Part shown: piece after piece, positions 7,406 through 14,465 of the stretch
Layout of the letters: every line of letters starts with the position of its first letter
Numbering within the stretch: the first letter of the stretch is position 1
DNA from: Bacteroidales bacterium
GTDB lineage: Bacteria > Bacteroidota > Bacteroidia > Bacteroidales > UBA932
Direction of reading: 5' to 3'
DNA length: 64,000 bases
Assembly: GCA_017395045.1 (NCBI GenBank)
Contig: JAFPWG010000002.1
Span: 1 to 64,000 of the forward strand
The notes under the pieces: generated by a model
Told to the model about the DNA's origin: nothing
What the model saw: the letters and a program-made list of their open reading frames with translations, nothing else
The model's database searches: none
Program-made: the position numbers and the translations under genes

Positions 7406-7513
7406 CGTCGAATGTATCAATCTGATTATCAGCCGCTTCCATCATTTTGCCCGGGCAAATAAGCCTAGCCAATTATTCGTAATCGATTAATCTATCGCGA
7501 ATTACATTCGACG
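7406..7513. repeat. 108-bp element with terminal inverted repeats, copy 1
   Basis: The ends are CGTCGAATGTA and TACATTCGACG, an 11-bp perfect inverted repeat. The centre has the palindrome TTTGCCCGGGCAAA (7446-7459). The same ends at the same 108-bp spacing occur at 55308-55415, with matching internal words (ATTATCA on the left, CAATTAT on the right), so the two are homologous. It is MITE-like in layout. It lies in a gene-free stretch (7188-7739). Confidence 0.7.
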
Positions 7514-7600
7514 CTCTGATACCCGGAGTTTGCATCCAGATCATTGGAGACATAGCAGAATGTGGCTATTAAACCTCATTTCTCTGAGATCCTTCAAAAG

Positions 7601-7651
7601 GGTCGAGTTTTTACCGGTGTAGCCTACACAGAAAAGCGCAAGTGCTTTTTT
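7601..7651 (+). repeat. Two-box interspersed repeat, copy F, with terminator
   Basis: A diverged core: GGTCGA (7601-7606), 15 nt, GCCTAC (7622-7627). A short stem AAAAGC/GCTTTT (7632-7649) with T-run follows. The minus strand reads VGYTGKNSTLLKDLREM. Confidence 0.7.
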
Positions 7652-7739
7652 ATTGCAGTTTTCTTTTGGCCATCCTTTGAAATTGACGATTGGAATTGTG
7701 GGAAAACACGCTTCCTTTGTGGATACAGTGAAACAAACC

Positions 7740-8912
7740 ATGCTTGATCTTCGAAAAACACTCATTCTTCTCGTCCTTCTGCCGGTCTTTTGCATTCCGG
7801 CGCATTCTCAACGGCCGGATTCCTTTTGGGGAAAGATTGTCGACATGATTTCTGCTCCATCCATGGAACTGGACACGAGTGCAGTCTATCAGCCGGCCGC
7901 ACGTTGGAGCGTCGCGGTGTCAGGCGAACTGCACCAGGCGGGAATCACCCAGGAAAACAACATTGATTGTTCCTTTACGTACATGGAAGAAGAAGGAGGC
8001 GGATTCGATAAGGTGGATGCGTTCGCCTCATCCAAGCTCCTGGGCGGCGTGGACAAGGGAATCGGCATCCAGGTCGGGTACGGCAACCTTACTCTGGGTT
8101 GGAACCAGCGAATCGGAGGTGACTAGGGGAACACCAACACGACTTTCTCCTTTGACTATCTCGCCCCGGGCTATGCCATTCAATTGCAGTATTTCGACTT
8201 CCGCCGGCCTGTTGACTATGAAATGAGAATATCGCTCGGGGACGGGTGGGATATCGAAGGCTCCGGCCAGACCGATAATCCGGGGCGCATGACCACGTTC
8301 ATCGCCGATGCGTTCTACGCCTTCAACCGGCGCAGTTTCGCCTATTCCGCAGCCTACAAAGGGAATGTGGTCCAGCGGCGTTCCGCCGGGACTTGGATGT
8401 TCGGGGTCAAATACCTTCAGGGATCGGTCGAGTATGATCCGGACGAAGACATCGTTTCCGACATGTTGCTCGGGCTGGTCCGGCAAGACACCCGGCAGGT
8501 TTCCTTCGGGGGCGGTTTTTCGTACAATCTGGTTCCTTTCCACCGACAGCCCGGACCGGACGGAAAGGGACTCCGTAACCTGACTTTCAACGTGACGGCC
8601 ATTCCCATGGTCACCCTCTTCAACCAGTTTTCCTCCACCATGATCAACAATTGGGAGGAAGGGGATCCGGTCCCGACCAAGAATGTCATCAACGGCAAGT
8701 TGCACGTGAACTATGTGTTCAAGGCTGGGGCCATTTATTCCTGGGACCGGTTTTTTCTCGGCCTCTCGGGCAGTTATGACAGCTACAACTACAAAGGGGC
8801 GACCAAGATTCCCGAAGAACTGTCGGATTCCGGAGTTGTTTTCGACAAAATCCACTCTTCCGGCCGTTTCAGCCGTTGGTCCGCAAGCCTGAAGTTTTGT
8901 GTGAAGTTTTAG
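7740..8912 (+). pseudogene. DUF4421-family outer-membrane protein gene with in-frame stop
   Basis: A 390-codon frame encoding an outer-membrane beta-barrel of the DUF4421 type: signal peptide (MLDLRKTLILLVLLPVFCIP), then alternating strands and aromatic residues to the C-terminal SASLKFCVKF, the usual barrel ending in Phe. The frame is intact except for one TAG at 8124-8126, inside a sequence reading IGGD-stop-GNTNTTFSFDY, where the family continues. Without that stop the protein would be of normal length. This may be a real pseudogene, a recent point mutation, or a sequence error. It lies between repeat copies F and G. Confidence 0.75.
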
Positions 8913-8929
8913 CAGGGCGACACAATCTG

Positions 8930-9019
8930 TCCCTCTGTTCATTTGAATATCCCCAGCATTTCTCCCGGATACTCAAAAAGGAATTCGGAACAGTTCCGAG
9001 TCGATTCTTGCAGAATCAG
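8930..9019 (+). pseudogene. C-terminal remnant of an AraC-family regulator
   Basis: The frame encodes CSFEYPQHFSRILKKEFGTV and on to PSRFLQNQ, the second HTH of AraC proteins, closely like the end of the regulator at 843-1712. Nothing of the rest of the protein is present: upstream lies the DUF4421 gene end. The fragment abuts repeat copy G. This is a gene scrap left by recombination. Confidence 0.75.
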
Positions 9020-9075
9020 TTATCAGGACTAACTCTTTGTGCAAATCCTTCAACCTTCTTAAGATCCTCCAGAAG

Positions 9076-9136
9076 GTTCGAGAATTTACCGGTATAGTCT
9101 ACGAAACAGGCCAGCCTTAGGGCTGGCTTTCGTTTT
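9076..9136 (+). repeat. Two-box interspersed repeat, copy G, with terminator
   Basis: Core GTTCGA (9076-9081), 15 nt, GTCTAC (9097-9102). Hairpin GCCAGCC/GGCTGGC (9110-9127) followed by TTTCG. The left flank can pair with the core in a long imperfect hairpin: AACCTTCT (9050-9058 region) with AGAAGGTT, and farther out GACTA with TAGTC. On the minus strand it reads VDYTGKFSNLLEDLKKVEGF. Confidence 0.8.
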
Positions 9137-9254
9137 CACAGGCCCATCCTCGTCCTCAAAGAAAGCACTATTCGTGGACGAAACAAAGGATCTCCTTTGG
9201 AGATGAGGAGAAATGTGGCTATCTTCACAACAATAAACCGATCCATCCTTCCCT

Positions 9255-9401
9255 ATGCAGATAGAACAGTTTTTCCCCGACAATCTCGACCTCGTCGAGA
9301 GAATGGTCACGGACGTATGGGGCAGCCCGGACCATCGCCATGGCATTTGTACATTTCGCAGGATATGGTTATTTTTACAACGGACAATCGGATTGAGATG
9401 A
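9255..9401 (+). pseudogene. Short chimeric open frame ahead of a methyltransferase-like gene
   Basis: A 48-codon frame beginning MQIEQFFPDNLDLVERMVTD, which looks like the start of a normal cytosolic protein, but after about 28 residues it turns into Arg/Trp-rich sequence without protein character. Its stop overlaps the next ATG (ATGA at 9398-9401). Most likely the N-terminal scrap of a lost gene joined to the promoter region of the next module; a coupled leader ORF is the alternative. Confidence 0.4.
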
Positions 9402-9883
9402 AACAAGTTCTGGGATACTTTCTGGGTTTTGCCATTTTTATCGCGGGAATTCCGTCTTTGATGTGGGTAGTCTCCAGAATGCCTTCCTGGTCGGATATTC
9501 CCGTGACGCGTCTATCTTTATCGGCCTTTATTGCATTAGCGGGATTATCGCTCAGTGTATGGAGTATCGTGTACATGAAACGTGTCGGGAAGGGCAATCC
9601 CTTTGACGCGATGGGGCACGAGGTGGCACCAAGAACCAAGCGCTTGATGACAGACGGACCCTATCGATTGTCCCGGAATCCGATGCTGTCCGGGACCTAT
9701 CTTTACTACATCGGCGTTGTCCTTGCCTTCTGGAACTGGTGGGCGCTGCTGGTTTTTGCGATTGTGGCCGGATTGATGGTGCTGCAAGTCCGATCGGAAG
9801 AAAAGCGTCTGGAGGCCGATTTCGGAGAAGAGTACCTGGAATATAAAAAGCGTACGGGGCGATTCATCACTTTCAAGAAATGA
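9398..9883 (+). CDS. Isoprenylcysteine carboxyl methyltransferase-like membrane protein
   Basis: A 161-residue, four-helix membrane protein. The C-terminal half has the ICMT/PEMT SAM-binding pattern: GPYRLSRNPMLSGTYLYYIG then RSEEKRLEADFGEEYLEYKKR, including the conserved RNPM, EE and Y residues. Bacterial members methylate unknown small or lipid substrates at the inner membrane. ATG 9398 was chosen for homology length; the stop overlaps the next gene by 4 nt (ATGA), giving a two-gene unit with the hydrolase. A second family member lies at 10785. Confidence 0.82.
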   Translation: MKQVLGYFLGFAIFIAGIPSLMWVVSRMPSWSDIPVTRLSLSAFIALAGLSLSVWSIVYMKRVGKGNPFDAMGHEVAPRTKRLMTDGPYRLSRNPMLSGTYLYYIGVVLAFWNWWALLVFAIVAGLMVLQVRSEEKRLEADFGEEYLEYKKRTGRFITFKK

Positions 9884-10641
9884 CCTTCAACACCTATGGC
9901 GACAAAGGGAATCCCAGTCTGCTCCTGATTCCCGGGCTTGGAGTATCTTACGAGATATTCCTGCCGCTGATCGATATCCTGAAAGACAGGTTCCACATCG
10001 TTGCGGCCGGCATTGACGGCTTCCTGCTGGGGAAGCCATCGGCCTTTACCTCCGTCGATGACCAGGCCTGGCAGATTCTCAGATACGTTCATGAAAAACT
10101 GGGCGGCCATTTGGACATAGCCTACGGACTGTCTCTGGGCGGGAAAATCCTCTCCCGGATGATGGAACGCAATGAGATTGTCATTGACCACGCCATCATG
10201 GACGCCGCGCCACTGCTTCCGCTTCCCAAGTGGAGCGTGGATCCCTTGCGATACTATCAGAGCCTCAATGTATGGACCTGCTACCACTGGACGGGCTTCT
10301 GGCGATGGGTTTTCCATTCCCATTACTTCGATGTCCTGCTTGAAGAATGCAAGAAAGTGTGGCCGTCCGGCAAGGGAAAAGCCGTGCGTGAAGGATACAA
10401 GGACGTCTATACCCACAAATTGGAATCCATCCAGGGGGCCGACATCCACTATTGGTATGGAACCAAAGAGGCCTTTGTGGCTAAACCTCAAGCCAGGCAC
10501 CTGTGTTCCCTGCACCCTGATACCCACGTCGAGATATTCCCGGGGATGAATCACGGACAACTCTTGGTCGACCATCCGGAAGAAGTGGCCAACAGACTGG
10601 AAATGCTTCTTATTTCAATCCCCAAACCTGTTGAAGAATGA
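9880..10641 (+). CDS. Alpha/beta hydrolase
   Basis: A 253-residue cytosolic hydrolase. It has the oxyanion-hole stretch LLLIPGLGVSYEIF (about residues 13-26), the nucleophile elbow YGLSLGGK (Ser about residue 90) and a likely catalytic His in GMNHGQLL near residue 228. The cap region is Trp/Tyr-rich. It overlaps the methyltransferase-like gene by 4 nt, so the two are coupled and may act on the same lipid-like substrate (inference). It is followed directly by repeat copy H. Confidence 0.85.
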   Translation: MTFNTYGDKGNPSLLLIPGLGVSYEIFLPLIDILKDRFHIVAAGIDGFLLGKPSAFTSVDDQAWQILRYVHEKLGGHLDIAYGLSLGGKILSRMMERNEIVIDHAIMDAAPLLPLPKWSVDPLRYYQSLNVWTCYHWTGFWRWVFHSHYFDVLLEECKKVWPSGKGKAVREGYKDVYTHKLESIQGADIHYWYGTKEAFVAKPQARHLCSLHPDTHVEIFPGMNHGQLLVDHPEEVANRLEMLLISIPKPVEE

Positions 10642-10674
10642 TTGAAATCGGAGTAACCCTTCGAGGAGAGTGCG

Positions 10675-10701
10675 GTTCGATAGTATATCATTGTAGTCTA
10701 C
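10675..10701 (+). repeat. Two-box interspersed repeat, copy H
   Basis: GTTCGA (10675-10680), 15 nt, GTCTAC (10696-10701). This is the only copy without a terminator after it; instead the promoter-bearing 26-nt segment shared with copy A follows at 10706-10731. On the minus strand it reads VVDYNDILSNRTLLEGLLRF. Confidence 0.8.
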
Positions 10702-10714
10702 AACAATTACCTTT

Positions 10715-10798
10715 GTGAAAACGCTTGCCATCTGTGGGCTGGACTGCTCCCCAGGCAAAGACAAACCTGAAATCAGATTAGTTTATGGACAAGAATAG
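10715..10798 (+). pseudogene. 27-codon frame resembling the start of a DUF3795 protein
   Basis: From a GTG the frame reads MKTLAICGLDCSPGKDKPE and ends in a TAG inside the next gene. CGLDC near the N-terminus is the hallmark of DUF3795 proteins. The GTG overlaps the TACCTTTG box at 10708-10715, so it cannot be translated from that promoter's transcript. A residue of a lost cassette gene, or chance. Confidence 0.3.
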
Positions 10799-11459
10799 AC
10801 TCTTCCTGCAAGCCGTCGGCAAATTTCTGCTCGGGGTTATCGTCATTGGCCTGCTGCTTTTCCTGCCGGCGGGGTCGCTTCAGTATTGGCAAGCCTGGCT
10901 GCTGATGGGCATCCTGTTTGTGCCGATGTTCTTCGCCGGCCTGGTCATGATGGCGAAGAATCCGGAATTGCTTCGCAAGCGGCTGAATGCCAAAGAAGAA
11001 GAGAAGGAGCAGCAGACGGTCGTGAAACTCAGCGGCCTCCTGTTTGTCGCCGCGTTTGTCGTGGCGGGCCTTAACTGGCGGTTTGACTGGTGCGTGCTGC
11101 CTGACTGGGCCGTTTGGGTATCGGCAGGGCTATTCCTGATCTGCTATCTGCTCTACGCGGAGGTGTTGCGGGAGAACACCTACCTGTCCCGGACCATCGA
11201 GGTTCAGGAGAATCAGAAAGTCATCGACACGGGACTCTATGGAGTCGTCCGACATCCGATGTACATGGCCACGACCGTCCTGTTCCTGGCCATGCCGCTG
11301 GTACTCGCTTCACCTTTTTCTCTCCTCATTATGTTGCTTTATATTCCGCTGATTGCCAAGCGGATAAAGAATGAGGAAAAGGTCCTGGAAGAAGGGCTGG
11401 AGGGTTACAGGGAGTACAAGCAGAAGGTAAAGTACAAAGTGATTCCCTTCATCTGGTAA
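10785..11459 (+). CDS. Isoprenylcysteine carboxyl methyltransferase-like membrane protein
   Basis: A 224-residue protein with about five membrane segments. The SAM-binding C-terminal half reads DTGLYGVVRHPMYMATTVLF then KNEEKVLEEGLEGYREYKQK, the ICMT family signature (RHPMY, EE, Y). It differs clearly from the family member at 9398, so the two are not a recent duplication. It is likely a SAM-dependent methyltransferase at the inner membrane, substrate unknown. Its only close upstream signal is the box in the copy H flank, 70 nt before the ATG. Confidence 0.85.
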   Translation: MDKNRLFLQAVGKFLLGVIVIGLLLFLPAGSLQYWQAWLLMGILFVPMFFAGLVMMAKNPELLRKRLNAKEEEKEQQTVVKLSGLLFVAAFVVAGLNWRFDWCVLPDWAVWVSAGLFLICYLLYAEVLRENTYLSRTIEVQENQKVIDTGLYGVVRHPMYMATTVLFLAMPLVLASPFSLLIMLLYIPLIAKRIKNEEKVLEEGLEGYREYKQKVKYKVIPFIW

Positions 11460-11692
11460 ATACCCCTTGTCGGTTAAGCCCATCGATGAAGGATTGAAGT
11501 CCGCCCCAGCGGGCGCCTTCCGGTCGTCGCATCGGCAGCAGGTGAAGTCCTCTTGGTAGATTCTGGCAGAACAGTTATCCATCGATCTGTCGTCAGTTCC
11601 ATTCGCCCTCCCGGAGACAGGAGTCGGCGTCCCGGGTTATTTGGTCTTTCGCCGGAATGTCGTTATCTTTACAATCGTAAAACACTATTCAA
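11460..11692. other. Intergenic stretch without a recognisable gene
   Basis: No protein family signature in any frame. It ends in a weak promoter for the next gene: TTATCTTTACAAT at about 11665-11677, one change from TAnnTTTG. Confidence 0.5.
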
Positions 11693-12472
11693 ATGGTTCC
11701 TGAGAGTTCGCTCATCCTGATGGCCGTCGATGCCGTTTTGGGCATTGTCATTCCCGTCTGCCTGTCCGTCTATCTGGTGCGTAAGCATCATGCCAGGCTG
11801 TCTACCATCCTGATCGGTGCCGGTACATTCATCCTGTTCGCCCTGGTTCTGGAAAGCATCCTGCATCAACTGGTCCTGAAGGGACCGCATGGCGCATCCA
11901 TTCTGGACAATACGCTCCGATATGCCATTTATGGCGGACTGGCCGCCGGAATCTTTGAAGAAACCGGCCGCTTCCTTTCCATGAAGTTCCTGATGAAAAA
12001 GGAGCCCTCCGAACCCCTCCCCGGCATTGCCTACGGTATCGGACACGGAGGTGTGGAAATGCTCATCATCTTCGGCATAACGATGATCAACAACCTGGCG
12101 ATTTCGGCCTTGATCAATGCCGGACAGGTTGATGTCATCTTCTCCAAGGTCCCGGAGGAAGCCGTCGCGCAGTTACAGGCACAACTGGATCAGCTGCAAG
12201 CGCTCGGAGCCGGCCCCTTGCTCATCGGTCTTTGGGAGCGCATCTCCGCCCTTGTCCTTCATCTGGGTCTTTCCATGCTGGTATGGGTTGCCGTCCGTAA
12301 AGGCGGCAAATGGTTGTGGCTGTTTCCGGCAGCCATCGTCCTCCATGCCCTTGTCGATGCCGGAGCCGTGCTGCTCCAAAAGTCGGTCGGAATGGTCCCG
12401 CTGGAACTCATCGTCACGGCCGAGGCCATCGCCGTCGCCGCTATGGGTTATACGTTGGCCAAGAAACTGTAA
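11693..12472 (+). CDS. YhfC family intramembrane metalloprotease-like protein
   Basis: A 259-residue polytopic membrane protein (about seven hydrophobic segments). The motifs GIFEETGRF (about residue 86), GIGHGGVEM (about residue 112) and VLHALVDAG (about residue 222) match the YhfC/CPBP-like superfamily, in which two Glu and two His residues form the presumed metal site. Function unproven in the family; a role in membrane proteolysis or bacteriocin tolerance is inference. It stands alone. Confidence 0.82.
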   Translation: MVPESSLILMAVDAVLGIVIPVCLSVYLVRKHHARLSTILIGAGTFILFALVLESILHQLVLKGPHGASILDNTLRYAIYGGLAAGIFEETGRFLSMKFLMKKEPSEPLPGIAYGIGHGGVEMLIIFGITMINNLAISALINAGQVDVIFSKVPEEAVAQLQAQLDQLQALGAGPLLIGLWERISALVLHLGLSMLVWVAVRKGGKWLWLFPAAIVLHALVDAGAVLLQKSVGMVPLELIVTAEAIAVAAMGYTLAKKL

Positions 12473-12567
12473 CTGCGGGGCCCCCACCTCGGAAAACCCA
12501 CCGACTCCATCTTCACCCTGGACAAAGATGACGGACTGTCTTTGGGGATAATTCCCCCAATTCTTGC

Positions 12568-12575
12568 TATCTTTG
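12568..12575 (+). promoter_or_regulatory. -7 box of the cation-efflux gene
   Basis: TATCTTTG, 10 nt before the ATG at 12586. A GGGG-ATAATT-CCCC hairpin lies just upstream and may end the YhfC transcript. Confidence 0.6.
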
Positions 12576-12585
12576 TGAAACGATT

Positions 12586-13689
12586 ATGGACAGAAGCTCA
12601 CAAATCATAAGGACCAGCGTCATCGGAATCGTCGCCAATGTCCTGCTGGCGGCATTCAAGGCCGTGGTAGGCATCATCGCCAGCAGCGTGGCCATCGTCA
12701 TGGATGCGGTGAATAACCTCAGCGACGCACTTTCGAGCGTCATTACAATCATCGGCACCAAGCTGTCACAGCGTCCGGCGGACCGGAAGCATCCTTTCGG
12801 CTTCGGACGCGTCGAGTACTTCAGCGCCATCATCATCGCCGTCATCGTGCTGTCGGCCGGTATCACTTCGCTCATCGAGTCGGTGAAGAAAATCATCACG
12901 CCCACGGAGCCGAGCTATACCACGCCCACGCTCATCGTCATCGTCGTGGCCATCGGCGTCAAGCTCCTGCTGGGATGGTATGTCAAGAAGAAAGGGAAGC
13001 AGCTGAAGAGCGACGCCCTCATCGCATCCGGCTCGGATGCCCTGTTCGATGCCATCATCACCACGGCTACGCTTGTGTCGGCAGGCATCATGCTGATTTG
13101 GGGGATTTCCCTGGACGGAATCCTCGGCGCCCTGATTTCGGCGCTCATCATCAAGGCCGGCATCGAAATGCTGGCTTCCCCGGTCAATGAACTGCTTGGA
13201 GCCCGTGTCTCGCCGGACTTCATCCGGGAAATCAAGCAGAAGGTCATGGGCGTAGACGGTGTCCAGGGTGTATTCGACATCATCCTCCACAACTACGGTC
13301 CTGACGTGGTGATCGGCTCGCTGCATATCAGCGTCCTCGACACGATGTCCGCCCACGAGATCCACGGCCTTACCCGAAAGATCACCATTCTTTTGCATGA
13401 GCAGTACGGCATCATCATGACCGTCGGCGTCTATGCGGTCGCAACCGGAGAGAACCAGCAAGCTGACCTTCAGGTCAAAGTCATGAAGGCGCTAGCCGAC
13501 TACAAAGAGATTGTCCAGGTCCACGGTTTCTACTGTTCAGAGGAGGAACGGACTCTCTCCGTGGATGTGGTGCCCGACATAACATCCCATGATGATGAGG
13601 CCTTGCGCCGCCAGTTGACGGAGACAATCCAGACCCTGGTCCCGGACATGCAGGTCAGTGTCGTCATCGACCACAATTACAGCGAGTGA
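12586..13689 (+). CDS. Cation diffusion facilitator (CDF) family transporter
   Basis: A 367-residue inner-membrane antiporter exporting divalent metals (Zn, Mn, Fe or Co) in exchange for protons. Six hydrophobic segments lie in residues ~10-210. The metal-site pattern of helix 2 is seen as VMDAVNNLSDALSS (D..xxD type) and that of helix 5 as SDALFDA. The cytosolic C-terminal domain runs from about residue 215 to 367 and is longer than in most CDFs, with a second ferredoxin-like unit (VQVHGFYCSEEERTLSVDVV). The metal cannot be fixed from sequence. Confidence 0.92.
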   Translation: MDRSSQIIRTSVIGIVANVLLAAFKAVVGIIASSVAIVMDAVNNLSDALSSVITIIGTKLSQRPADRKHPFGFGRVEYFSAIIIAVIVLSAGITSLIESVKKIITPTEPSYTTPTLIVIVVAIGVKLLLGWYVKKKGKQLKSDALIASGSDALFDAIITTATLVSAGIMLIWGISLDGILGALISALIIKAGIEMLASPVNELLGARVSPDFIREIKQKVMGVDGVQGVFDIILHNYGPDVVIGSLHISVLDTMSAHEIHGLTRKITILLHEQYGIIMTVGVYAVATGENQQADLQVKVMKALADYKEIVQVHGFYCSEEERTLSVDVVPDITSHDDEALRRQLTETIQTLVPDMQVSVVIDHNYSE

Positions 13690-13707
13690 ATCCGTTTTAC
13701 CCGGGCA

Positions 13708-14268
13708 ATGAGGACCGTTCATCTGGAAAAGGCAAAGCCTGAAGAGTTAGACGCCGTCATCCGCTTTTACGATGATGTCATCGATAACACTCCGGGGATA
13801 GAGGATACCGCCCGGTGGCGGAAGGGTGCGCATCCTACTGCAGAAGGTCTTAAAACCTCCATAGAACGGGGGAATCTATACCTGTGCAAAGAAAACGGGG
13901 AGATTGTCGGCGCTTTGGATTATCCAATGTGTCAAGGTGATGATTATCACACCATTAACTGGAAGGAGAAGCTTCCGGACGAGCAGGTTGCGACGGTCCA
14001 TATCCTGGGCGTCAAGCCAGGCTTGCAGGGAACCGGAATCGCTTCCGCCATCATTAGGGATGCCATCGCCCTGGCTCGGGCGAACGGGATGAAGGCCGTC
14101 CGGCTGGACACGTTGGCATCCAACATTCCGGCGCAGCACCTGTATGAGTCATTGGGCTTCGAATTCAGGGGGAAACAGCACCAGTATGCGGAAAATACGG
14201 GCTGGCTGGATTTCTTCTTCTATGAATTCACGGCTATGGATGGATGGCAGCCGGACAGGGGATGCTGA
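13708..14268 (+). CDS. GNAT family N-acetyltransferase
   Basis: A 186-residue protein with the GNAT acetyl-CoA motif: VHILGVKPGLQGTGIAS (about residues 92-108) matches beta-4/alpha-3 with Q-x-x-G-x-G, and LYESLGFEFRGK is motif B. The upstream beta strand NGEIVGALDY is typical. It starts 18 nt after the transporter stop and may be cotranscribed. Substrate unknown. Confidence 0.88.
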   Translation: MRTVHLEKAKPEELDAVIRFYDDVIDNTPGIEDTARWRKGAHPTAEGLKTSIERGNLYLCKENGEIVGALDYPMCQGDDYHTINWKEKLPDEQVATVHILGVKPGLQGTGIASAIIRDAIALARANGMKAVRLDTLASNIPAQHLYESLGFEFRGKQHQYAENTGWLDFFFYEFTAMDGWQPDRGC

Positions 14269-14281
14269 AGATTTGCCGGTA

Positions 14282-14312
14282 TTGGATATTTAAATTTTTT
14301 AATTTAAATTTG
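14282..14312 (+). promoter_or_regulatory. Promoter of the cysteine leader and cysK-cysE
   Basis: A -33 type TTG at 14282-14284 and the -7 box TAAATTTG at 14305-14312 are 20 nt apart. The spacer contains a perfect inverted repeat ATTTAAATT-TTTT-AATTTAAAT (14288-14309), which could be an operator or just AT-rich DNA. Confidence 0.7.
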
Positions 14313-14318
14313 CACCAG

Positions 14319-14393
14319 ATGATGACGATAAAGACCAATACGTGTTGCTGCTGTTCCAATCTTCCGGATTGGTACGGTCCTGCGCGTATCTGA
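14319..14393 (+). CDS. Polycysteine leader peptide upstream of cysK
   Basis: A 24-codon frame starting MMTIKTNTCCCC, with four consecutive Cys codons (TGT TGC TGC TGT at residues 9-12), ending in TGA at 14391. The first ATG is 6 nt after the -7 box, so the message is probably leaderless. A six-bp hairpin CCAATC/GATTGG follows the Cys codons directly, and an intrinsic terminator stands before cysK. The layout is that of a ribosome-mediated attenuator sensing Cys-tRNA. Polycysteine upstream ORFs with this job are known in mycobacteria; I know of no described case in Bacteroidota. Confidence 0.75.
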   Translation: MMTIKTNTCCCCSNLPDWYGPARI

Positions 14394-14430
14394 GAGTCAT
14401 CTCGGTTTCTCCTGAATCAACAAGAATGCG

Positions 14431-14465
14431 CCTCCTGCCGGTCCCGAATCGAGCAGGGGTTTTTA
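14431..14465 (+). terminator. Intrinsic terminator (attenuator) before cysK
   Basis: Stem CTCCTGC (14432-14438) with GCAGGGG (14453-14459), then six T. It lies between the leader peptide and the cysK ATG at 14488. The segment CCTGC inside the leader (about 14379-14383) could pair with the 3' arm instead, giving an antiterminator. Confidence 0.75.

Noticed and set aside
8124-8126. TAG read as an amino acid (recoding)
   Set aside because: One case only; no pyrrolysine or suppressor genes are seen and other genes in the window use TAG as a normal stop.
9076-9081. GGTTCGA as the T-loop of tRNA genes
   Set aside because: No acceptor, D or anticodon stem fits around any of the copies.
693-10701. 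Naming the repeats integron attC sites outright
   Set aside because: Some left flanks have TAAC and copy G can fold into a long hairpin, but the GTTRRRY/RYYYAAC ends are not consistently present or complementary, and no integron integrase is in the window.
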